A DNA stretch of 39,860 nt from Oscillospiraceae bacterium. Lineage in GTDB: Bacteria > Bacillota > Clostridia > Oscillospirales > JAAYXM01. Under the pieces are notes generated by a model. It searched no databases. It saw nothing but the letters and a program-made list of their open reading frames with translations, and was not told the origin of the DNA. Below, in pieces: positions 33,205-39,860 of the stretch. The stretch spans positions 1 through 39,860 of the forward strand of contig SVLF01000002.1 of assembly GCA_015068085.1 (NCBI GenBank), in the 5' to 3' direction. Each line of letters begins with the position of its first letter. Position 1 is the first letter of the stretch. Made by a program: the position numbers and the translations under genes.

Positions 33205-34086
33205 CTATTCTTCTATTCCGCCGGGATAATATGAAGCCGGTGCTGCATCAAGCATAACGGCATGACTGTTTTTAAACCTGCGGCGAAACTCTGTAGGAGA
33301 TATATTTTCTTCGTTTTTGAAAACGCGCGTCATATAGTGGATTGTACCGAACCCGCATTTTTCGGCAATAGCTGTCATATTCATATCGGAGTTTACAATC
33401 AGCTCTTTCGCCAGCTCAACGCGATTTCTTCGGATGTACTGCTTAAGACGCATACCGTAACGCAGAGCAAAATGATGACTGAAATATTTATATTCAACAC
33501 AGACATAGTCCGAAACGTCCTTTACGGTTATGTTCTCACTGATATTATTATCTATAAAGGACTTGACCTTTTCAAGAAGATCGTCGTTTACTTCATTAAC
33601 ATCCTGCGTTTCTTTTATGTCTGCCATTTCGCGGCTTCGGCTCATTTCACGTTGCATCAAAAGCAAAATTTTGCACATTTCCACAGATACGACATCACGG
33701 CTGAAGCCATCAACGTTTTCAGACTCGCGCTCTATCTGTCGGATAGCGTGCTTAATGCTTCCGTCCGTGTCACGGCAGAAATACCGTTCTCCGGAATTTA
33801 AAAAATCTTTTTCTTCATCTATGATAATAAACTTAACCTCATACGTTTCAAGCTTATCTCCAAAGCAAGCAAAGGTGTGAGGTTCGTTTCTTTTTATTAT
33901 TACAACGTCGTTTTCCGAAACCCGGAGTTCTTCATCTTTGACAAAAACAACTCCTTCGCCTTTGCGCACATAAACAAACTGGTAATAATCATGCCAATGG
34001 TATGTATTATTATCCGATAAATACTTCGTGCGATATTCTGTTCTTATGAGAGTGTAAAGCTTTATATTGCGAAGTGATTTAAACAC
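33205..34086 (-). CDS. AraC-family transcriptional regulator
   Basis: A 293-aa protein. A cupin-like N-terminal domain (TYHWHDYYQFVYVRKGEGVVFV, with clustered His) is followed by AraC helix-turn-helix motifs (AIAEKCGFGTIHYMTRVFKN, ISPTEFRRRF). The frame opens at 34194, but ATG 34092 lies directly on the GGAGGGG. GTG at 34086, with GGAGG eight bases upstream, fits best. It is transcribed with the enolase-superfamily gene that follows and probably controls that pair. Confidence 0.88.
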   Translation of the reverse strand: MFKSLRNIKLYTLIRTEYRTKYLSDNNTYHWHDYYQFVYVRKGEGVVFVKDEELRVSENDVVIIKRNEPHTFACFGDKLETYEVKFIIIDEEKDFLNSGERYFCRDTDGSIKHAIRQIERESENVDGFSRDVVSVEMCKILLLMQREMSRSREMADIKETQDVNEVNDDLLEKVKSFIDNNISENITVKDVSDYVCVEYKYFSHHFALRYGMRLKQYIRRNRVELAKELIVNSDMNMTAIAEKCGFGTIHYMTRVFKNEENISPTEFRRRFKNSHAVMLDAAPASYYPGGIEE

Positions 34087-34108
34087 AGGCATCCCCTCCG
34101 TATAATCA

Positions 34109-34137
34109 ATTTTAACACAGATGTGGCAATATTTCAA
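34109..34137 (-). promoter_or_regulatory. Promoter of AraC/enolase-superfamily operon
   Basis: Minus strand: TTGAAA (complement of 34132-34137), 17 bp, TAAAAT (complement of 34109-34114). The -35 touches the end of the upstream terminator stem. Confidence 0.65.
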
Positions 34138-34167
34138 CAAAAGGCTATGCTTTGCACAGCCTTTTGT
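34137..34167 (-). terminator. Terminator of hydroxyacid dehydrogenase operon
   Basis: 10-bp stem, ACAAAAGGCT (34137-34146) with AGCCTTTTGT (34158-34167), containing an inner TGC-AAA-GCA. On the minus strand TTTTGTTG closes the structure. Confidence 0.7.
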
Positions 34168-34239
34168 CTTAAGGAAACACCTTCCGTTCCGCAACTCGCA
34201 TTACGAAGCTCATCATTCACCAAACGGAACGGCACGGAG

Positions 34240-35241
34240 TTATGCCATTTTTGAAAGCATTTCGCGATCAATTTCAGTGCGCATTCTCTCGCCTGCCATA
34301 AATCTGTCCATCTCCTCGCAGACGTGGAGGGCGATACGGCGCTGACCGTTGGATGCTGTTCCCGCAAGATGCGGAGTGAGATTGACGTTATCAAGGAAGC
34401 GAAGCTCGTTATCCGTTGCAGGCGGCTCAACCTCGGTGATATCAAGGCACGCAAACATACCTTTTTTCTCCTTGAGACGCTCGATAAGATACGGCTCGTC
34501 GAATATTGTTCCGCGTGCAGTATTTACGATGATAACACGGTCTTTGAGAAGCCCAATGTTATCTTTGTTAATCATATGATTTGTTTCAGGAATCATCGGA
34601 GCGTGAACCGAGATAACATCACTCTCTGCAAGAAGCTCATTAAGTTCTTTCTTTTCTGCGCCGAGCTCTGCAATCTGCTCTGCAGATAAAGTCGGGTCAT
34701 ATACAAGAATATCAACATGGAAATTCTTCAAAAGCTTAATCATATGGCGACCAACAAAGCCCGCACTGATGATACCGACCTTGATGTCATAAAAGTCGAT
34801 AACCTCTGTCGCATTGTGAGCGTTCCACTCGCCTGCGCGTGTATAACGCGGCATAGTGAATGCGCCCTTGCATGCGGAGATAGCAAAGCCAAGAGCAGTT
34901 TCTGCAACACCTTCGCCTATTGCTGTTGCAGATGCCGTAAGGCGGATGTCTTCTCTTGCCATAAGCTCATCTGACATAATCGGCTTTATGGAGCCTGCAG
35001 CGTGGAAAACGCCTTTAAGATTCGGACAAACATCAATGATGTCCTTTTCTATAGCCGGAGTGCCCCATGATGTGATGATGAAATCAGAATCTTTTATGAA
35101 ATCAAGTACCTCTGCGCGGTTTGAAAAATCGTCAGCTCCGTTCCAGAGTGCAACATCACCGTATTTCCGGAGACGTGCGTAATACTTTTCTCCAAAAATT
35201 CTTTCCTGTCCATTTTTTCCGACAAAAATTGATATTTTCAT
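34240..35241 (-). CDS. D-isomer-specific 2-hydroxyacid dehydrogenase family protein
   Basis: A 333-aa NAD-dependent oxidoreductase. It has the nucleotide-binding segment GIISAGFVGRHM (the first Gly of GxGxxG is Ser), the catalytic Arg in NTARGTIFDE, Glu in EVEPP and His in LTPHLAG. The family includes phosphoglycerate, glyoxylate and other 2-ketoacid reductases. It follows a Gfo/Idh/MocA gene by 17 bases, so both are probably read together in sugar or sugar-acid oxidation. Confidence 0.88.
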   Translation of the reverse strand: MKISIFVGKNGQERIFGEKYYARLRKYGDVALWNGADDFSNRAEVLDFIKDSDFIITSWGTPAIEKDIIDVCPNLKGVFHAAGSIKPIMSDELMAREDIRLTASATAIGEGVAETALGFAISACKGAFTMPRYTRAGEWNAHNATEVIDFYDIKVGIISAGFVGRHMIKLLKNFHVDILVYDPTLSAEQIAELGAEKKELNELLAESDVISVHAPMIPETNHMINKDNIGLLKDRVIIVNTARGTIFDEPYLIERLKEKKGMFACLDITEVEPPATDNELRFLDNVNLTPHLAGTASNGQRRIALHVCEEMDRFMAGERMRTEIDREMLSKMA

Positions 35242-35258
35242 TTTCGTTCTCTCTCCTT

Positions 35259-36206
35259 TTAATCTTTATATATAACGCTTGAGGCACTGCCATAAGCTTT
35301 TTCAAACGCATATCCGTCAAACTTATCGTCATCAGAAAGCTCTTCAATCTTAACTTCGCGTCCGTTTTCAAAATCACGGCTGCGCTTACCGCAAAGCATA
35401 AATTCGGAAACGTTGAGAATTTTCTCAACATCTGCGGTCTTTACCTCTCCCGTTTTGAGATACTCTGAAACGCGTGTAAGCAACGCCATATAAATCTTGG
35501 ATGAGTCAATCTTAAAGCAGGTTGAGCTTTTTGTCGTCATAATTGAAACGTTGAACGGACGCCATCCGGAAAGGTATGTGCAATATGTACCGATAACGCC
35601 GTTTGCAAAACGGACGTTGTAAAGCTCGCACTTACCGTCCTCACGCTCAGTTGCTCCCACAAAGCGGCAGGACACTGCCGGAGCTCCGGCAAGCTCGGAA
35701 AGAATTTCGCCGATGTGCACGCCGTAATTAAACTCGTCAACGCCGCTTTCACCGTAAACCGCAACAACTTCGCCGCGCTCATCAACAGGCTGTGCAAGGA
35801 AATCCTGAATTTCCGCAGCATAGCGTGCGGAGGATGAACCGATAATCTTCGCACCTCCGGCAACAAGCTCTCGGATTTTCTTTATATCCTTCACGCTTCC
35901 GACAAGCGGCTTGTCAAGAAGCACGGGCTTTCCGCGCTCAATAAACGGGAGAGCCTGCTCTACGTGCTTTTCCCAATTGCACGACTGAACGAAGCCTGCA
36001 TCACATTTTTCGGCAAGCTCGGCTATAGTTTCCGCGCGCCCTTCCATATTGTATTTGTCAATAATCCAGTTTACCTCATCATCACCGCGGAAGCCATCGG
36101 AAAACAGCATGGAATACTGTATATCAAGCTCAGGATTCTCTGCCATTTTCTGCGCCCACGAAAACGGATGCGAGGTATCAATATTTACAAGACCTATCTT
36201 TTTCAC
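35259..36206 (-). CDS. Gfo/Idh/MocA-family oxidoreductase
   Basis: A 315-aa protein. It lacks the usual N-terminal GxGxxG; instead it has KIGLVNIDTSHPFSWAQ, followed by FVQSCNWEKHVEQALPFI and VLLDKPLVGS (the EKP-like catalytic region) and the C-terminal alpha/beta domain. It belongs to a branch with a noncanonical cofactor loop. The frame opens at 36254, but GTG at 36206 has AAAGGAGG 11 bases upstream and gives the right fold start. It is first in the pair with the hydroxyacid dehydrogenase. The substrate is unknown. Confidence 0.82.
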   Translation of the reverse strand: MKKIGLVNIDTSHPFSWAQKMAENPELDIQYSMLFSDGFRGDDEVNWIIDKYNMEGRAETIAELAEKCDAGFVQSCNWEKHVEQALPFIERGKPVLLDKPLVGSVKDIKKIRELVAGGAKIIGSSSARYAAEIQDFLAQPVDERGEVVAVYGESGVDEFNYGVHIGEILSELAGAPAVSCRFVGATEREDGKCELYNVRFANGVIGTYCTYLSGWRPFNVSIMTTKSSTCFKIDSSKIYMALLTRVSEYLKTGEVKTADVEKILNVSEFMLCGKRSRDFENGREVKIEELSDDDKFDGYAFEKAYGSASSVIYKD

Positions 36207-36301
36207 AGCGGATACAACCTCCTTTTCTACAACAAAAGTATATCGCTTTTTCACTCAGGTGTATTTACCTTTTTTCTTGTTTTTTTTACACTTATTCTAC
36301 G

Positions 36302-36330
36302 AAAAAAGCTGCCCGACTCATCAGGCAGCT
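36302..36330 (-). terminator. Terminator of secreted protein/GH20-like operon
   Basis: Minus-strand stem AGCTGCC/GGCAGCT (complements of 36324-36330 and 36307-36313), followed by six T (36302-36307). Confidence 0.85.
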
Positions 36331-36341
36331 CTTCACAGTGT

Positions 36342-37313
36342 TCACTTGCAAAATTTATCTCTTGCAGCTTTCAGCATTTCCATATTTTTTACGATTTCGT
36401 CGATGTTTTTCATCTCCGTTGATTTCCACGGTGCAATCATAAAGCCCGCGAGGTGGTCATACGGTGCGTTCTGCATAAAATATTCAACCACATCATCCGG
36501 ATTGTACATACACCCAAAGCAGATTGACGCACAGGGGACAATGTCATACCCCGCTTCCGCAGTCGGAACAGAGCGCTCCATATAACGAACGCAAAGCGGG
36601 TCCTGCTCGACATATTTGTAACCGAGAGGAGCATACTTTTCGTAATATGCCGGCTTTGTTTCTATCGGTGTATAATGCTCTTCTTTGAGTCCGCGATAGT
36701 TCCACGGAGATATCATTATATTCCCCGGCTTGATACGCTTAAAGAATTCCTCGTGGTGGATGAACGGGATATCTCCCCAGATCCACGGCGTTGAGCCCAT
36801 ATCGCGAACGCAGTCGCAAAGGTACTGCAAATCATGCCACAGAAGCTCACCGCGGCGATATGTAACAAGCTCCATCTGCTTAAAGAACTGCGGATCGTCC
36901 TCTTCATCCATACCGAGGTGGATGTACCGCGGCTTGTCAAAGAGATTATACACCTCTGTTATAAGATCACGGCACACGCGATAATATTCCGGAAGCCCAA
37001 TCATCTTTCCGTAATCGCCGAGCCACATATCGTGACCGGCTGAGAAATTGAGCTTTGGAATCAGCTCTATTCCCCGCGCTCTCAATGCCTTAACCTCTTC
37101 GCGGACACGTTCGCGCGTCCACGCACCGGGGTGGGCAAGCTCGGGGTGCGAGCCGTAGCGCACCCCTTCGCCCAAATCAAGAACTATCTGATTAAAGCCG
37201 TTTTCAACTGCTTTATCAACAAGAATTTTCCATGCCTCGTCTTCAAACGGAACTTCGGGAAGCTCGGTGTACCACATATTATATCCGAGCGTTGCATATA
37301 AAGACCAGATCAT
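36342..37313 (-). CDS. GH20-like TIM-barrel glycosidase-like protein
   Basis: A 323-aa protein with no signal peptide. Barrel-type sequence includes IPKLNFSAGHDMW and IHLGMDEEDD (131-140). The latter resembles the H-x-G-x-D-E active-site strand of family 20 beta-hexosaminidases (Asp136/Glu137). Related proteins are found in polysaccharide-degrading bacteria. It follows the large secreted protein gene by 24 bases and is last before a terminator. Being cytoplasmic, it might process imported oligosaccharides. The activity is not proven. Confidence 0.65.
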   Translation of the reverse strand: MIWSLYATLGYNMWYTELPEVPFEDEAWKILVDKAVENGFNQIVLDLGEGVRYGSHPELAHPGAWTRERVREEVKALRARGIELIPKLNFSAGHDMWLGDYGKMIGLPEYYRVCRDLITEVYNLFDKPRYIHLGMDEEDDPQFFKQMELVTYRRGELLWHDLQYLCDCVRDMGSTPWIWGDIPFIHHEEFFKRIKPGNIMISPWNYRGLKEEHYTPIETKPAYYEKYAPLGYKYVEQDPLCVRYMERSVPTAEAGYDIVPCASICFGCMYNPDDVVEYFMQNAPYDHLAGFMIAPWKSTEMKNIDEIVKNMEMLKAARDKFCK

Positions 37314-37337
37314 ATTTATTCTACCTCTTGCAAGAAT

Positions 37338-39845
37338 TTACTGTGCGGTGGTGTAAAGGATGCGGAGAGCACCGGTTGCATTGTCGGTATACATTACATA
37401 TCCGCGTGCTTTAACGGTCGCGGCTGCACCCTCATGCGGAGCGGCGGTAAACTGTCCCTTTGCTCCCGCCTTCTTTACACTTGCCTTTGAGCCATCAGTG
37501 CTGTCCACTCTCGGCTCATTGTTTCCAAATACGATACCTGCATCAACTGCAGTATAGCCTTCCGGAACTTCGTAGAGAATGAAGTATTCTTCATTGCTTA
37601 CCTTGTCAAGTACAACTGTCGGAACGGCAGTCTTTGTTCCTGCGTATACAGGAACTACATTAACAGTGTTCCATACGTTAAACGAGAGTGTCTTGTTATA
37701 CGATGCAACCTGTCCGTCTATTGTCCAGTATGAGAATGCCGTACCGTCTTTTTCGTCAGCAGCTGTATCTGTGTAAGTATCGTCGTAGGCTTTGGTCTCT
37801 CCGCCGACACTGAATGCCGAAGCGTTCTTTTTAAACTGTGCTACAACGCGGGTGATAGCATCTTCAAGGGTTGTATCTTTATTAAATACGCCTATTCCAT
37901 CTGCAACCCAGTTTGAGAAAGTATAGCCGTTGAGGGACGGAGCTGCAGGCATCTTTTCGCCGAGAGTCTCGCCGTCAGTTGTTTCCTCGCCGAGGTACAC
38001 TCTGTTGTAATTCCAGAACTGAACTGTCTTTGTTGTCGCATCAGCCGGAGTATAAACTGCTTCAAGCGTGAAGTTGCTTGTCGGATTAAAGGTATAACTT
38101 GCCTTGGTGCTTACCGGTGCGCCGCTTCCGTTTGCCCAGTATGCAAAGTCATCTCCGTTTGCCGTTGCGGTGAAGGATTCACCTACCGTCCATTCGCCAA
38201 CCTTGCCTATTCCTTCATATGCTTCATCGGAAACAGTGATTTTACTGTTATTTGCACTGTCCTCTGCACGGACGATATATGAGATTTTATTGTCGATATC
38301 CTCTGCATCGGTGTCAGCCGGTTGCCATGCAGTAAAAGTTATTTGGTCAAGATAAATTGCCGGATCCGAATACGGAATTTCAACGGCACAGAAAGAAATA
38401 TCAATCTCTCCTTTCGGGAGATATACCGTGTTCATGTCAATCGCATCACCGTTGTCATATGTATCCGTTGCCATACCGTTATTAAAGTTATATGTTCCGA
38501 TATATTGCTCATCTGCATATATGGCAAATACGCCTCCACGCTTTCCGAGTGTGCCATCGACATTTACCTTGTACCATCCTTCTACAGGAACATTCTTGGT
38601 AAAGACTATCTTTTCAAGTGCTTCTTCATATGTCTTTGTGCCGACATTTAAACGGATATTTGCAAGCTTTTTCCCCGTTTTGTTTGCTGATGCAGTTGCA
38701 TCCACATCACTGCCATAACCTTTATCCGATGTCAATTCTTCATTCAGGATAAAACCATTCCATCCCCATGAATTATCAATCTTCACTGCACCTAATACAT
38801 CCGGATGTGTATTGGTACCTCTTGTGAAATTATCGGATACTTTCAACGTGAATTCCGTCGGCGGATTATCAGGGTCAATTACCCAGACGGTTTTCTTAGC
38901 AGTGTACGGCACTCCATTAACCTTTGCGGTTATTTTTATATCGGCTTCTCCTGCAGTTTTTCCGGTAAACAAAGCCTGATACTGACCACCTGTTGCAGTC
39001 ATTGAAGCACTCTTTGCTCCGTCCCACAAAACCTCACAACCAAGCACGTCGCTGTTTACAGATGTCACCGTTATGTTGTTATTTGTATCTTTTGCGCGTG
39101 CGGTTGTCCAGTCGTAATATGGTTTTATTTCTCCGTTGTCATATACGATTTTCGGAGCAATTGTAAAACTATCTTCGGGTGCTATAGAGTCCGGAATTTC
39201 GCAGACAATACCTTTTATTTGCGGTGCCGCCTCAACTCTTTCAAAACTGATTCCCGCAAGGTGCATTTTATATCCGTTCGTTCCCGATGCGTTGAAGAAC
39301 ATTATTTCTACTTGTTTATCCGTGTCAAGTTCGATATATCCAAGCGCAGTTTCCGTTCCCTTGTCATAAGTTGAACCTACCACACGTCCATCATAAAACC
39401 CTGCAAGCTGGCCGTCTGCAAAAACGCCTGTCATGCACAAATCGGGTCCTATACCACCTGTAAACTTTACACGATATGTTCCTGCACGGAGTGTATCCTT
39501 TGATTTAATTGTAAACGTTCCATAATAACCAGACTGAATAATTTCCACCCAGTTTGCCTTTGCATTTCCTGAGCTTTGAAACGCCTTAACCTGTATAAAG
39601 TCCCAACTGCTATTTGTAACAAGCGCTCCTTTTTTTACTTTATCTCCAACAACTGTGAAATTTGCGCTTTCACTCGGCGTAGGTGCCGTTGAGCTATCAC
39701 CGACAGATGCAAATGTAGATGAATCAAACTTTATTGTAAGCTTTTCAACTGCGCCTTCTGTTGCAAAGACAATTGACGGCATGATGGAGATTATGATTGC
39801 AAGGGAAATTATAAGAGATAATGCGCGTTTGGTAAATTTACTCAT
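37338..39845 (-). CDS. Large secreted protein with bacterial Listeria-Bacteroides (Flg_new) repeats
   Basis: An 835-aa protein. A signal peptide (KRALSLIISLAIIISIMPSIVFA, likely cut after residue 28) precedes two beta-rich modules (about 30-200 and 330-510) that look like carbohydrate-binding folds. Residues about 540-670 hold InlB-type/Flg_new repeats (such as GYTFSNWVADG and FTLEAVYTP). No LPXTG or membrane anchor is seen at the C-terminus (ALRILYTTAQ). GGGAGG precedes the ATG at the right edge, so the promoter is off the window. It is co-transcribed with the GH20-like gene and may bind or hold polysaccharide outside the cell. Confidence 0.75.
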   Translation of the reverse strand: MSKFTKRALSLIISLAIIISIMPSIVFATEGAVEKLTIKFDSSTFASVGDSSTAPTPSESANFTVVGDKVKKGALVTNSSWDFIQVKAFQSSGNAKANWVEIIQSGYYGTFTIKSKDTLRAGTYRVKFTGGIGPDLCMTGVFADGQLAGFYDGRVVGSTYDKGTETALGYIELDTDKQVEIMFFNASGTNGYKMHLAGISFERVEAAPQIKGIVCEIPDSIAPEDSFTIAPKIVYDNGEIKPYYDWTTARAKDTNNNITVTSVNSDVLGCEVLWDGAKSASMTATGGQYQALFTGKTAGEADIKITAKVNGVPYTAKKTVWVIDPDNPPTEFTLKVSDNFTRGTNTHPDVLGAVKIDNSWGWNGFILNEELTSDKGYGSDVDATASANKTGKKLANIRLNVGTKTYEEALEKIVFTKNVPVEGWYKVNVDGTLGKRGGVFAIYADEQYIGTYNFNNGMATDTYDNGDAIDMNTVYLPKGEIDISFCAVEIPYSDPAIYLDQITFTAWQPADTDAEDIDNKISYIVRAEDSANNSKITVSDEAYEGIGKVGEWTVGESFTATANGDDFAYWANGSGAPVSTKASYTFNPTSNFTLEAVYTPADATTKTVQFWNYNRVYLGEETTDGETLGEKMPAAPSLNGYTFSNWVADGIGVFNKDTTLEDAITRVVAQFKKNASAFSVGGETKAYDDTYTDTAADEKDGTAFSYWTIDGQVASYNKTLSFNVWNTVNVVPVYAGTKTAVPTVVLDKVSNEEYFILYEVPEGYTAVDAGIVFGNNEPRVDSTDGSKASVKKAGAKGQFTAAPHEGAAATVKARGYVMYTDNATGALRILYTTAQ

Positions 39846-39860
39846 TTTTCTTTTCCTCCC

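Overview
The window looks like chromosomal DNA of a low-to-mid GC Clostridia member (Bacillota), probably an anaerobic gut- or rumen-type bacterium. The reasons are spoVG, a UgtP-like glycolipid glycosyltransferase, nrdR with rpsB-tsf, strong GGAGG ribosome sites, sigma-A promoters with 16-18 bp spacers, many AraC regulators, LplB/YtcP-type sugar permeases and a SipW-type (TasA/camelysin) exported protein. No phage, transposase, plasmid gene or CRISPR array was seen. The species cannot be named from the sequence alone.

Layout. 1-7.5 kb is a carbohydrate-recycling island. It holds a truncated cytoplasmic GH3 (NagZ-like) gene divergent from an AraC regulator; a four-gene minus-strand operon (metallo-beta-lactamase-fold hydrolase, acid-sugar dehydratase of the enolase superfamily, cupin, short-chain dehydrogenase) divergent from a second AraC regulator; and a plus-strand pair made of an XRE-DNA-binding/BadF-kinase fusion and MurQ etherase. 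GH3, kinase and MurQ together fit salvage of MurNAc from peptidoglycan. 7.5-15.2 kb is mostly housekeeping: tRNA-Pro(GGG), a DUF421/DUF4363 pair, nrdR, rpsB-tsf with a structured leader, murC with a CPBP protease, spoVG and a glycolipid glycosyltransferase. 15.2-20.8 kb has an acyltransferase, two sugar ABC permeases without a binding protein, and a 746-aa two-TM AraC sensor-regulator. 21-28.8 kb has an aminotransferase-trpS-tagO operon, a pseudouridine synthase, an NSS transporter, a TIM-barrel isomerase-like protein and an S1-domain protein.

28.8-31.9 kb is the structurally richest part. A 698-aa SipW-type/beta-helix exported protein is flanked on its 3' side by a cluster of inverted repeats, including a perfect 34-bp palindrome. 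On its 5' side is a leader of about 430 nt that contains a 179-bp nested-palindrome element and further hairpins. One hairpin sequence occurs on both sides of this gene. 31.9-39.86 kb is a minus-strand catabolic island: AraC plus a second enolase-superfamily enzyme, Gfo/Idh/MocA plus a 2-hydroxyacid dehydrogenase, and a large secreted protein plus a GH20-like TIM-barrel protein.

The most original items for follow-up are (i) the XRE-kinase fusion with three TTATCAC boxes around its own promoter, next to murQ; (ii) the unassigned MBL-dehydratase-cupin-SDR operon; and (iii) the repeat-flanked SipW/beta-helix gene with its long structured leader. Many start codons were chosen from Shine-Dalgarno spacing, and several use GTG or TTG.
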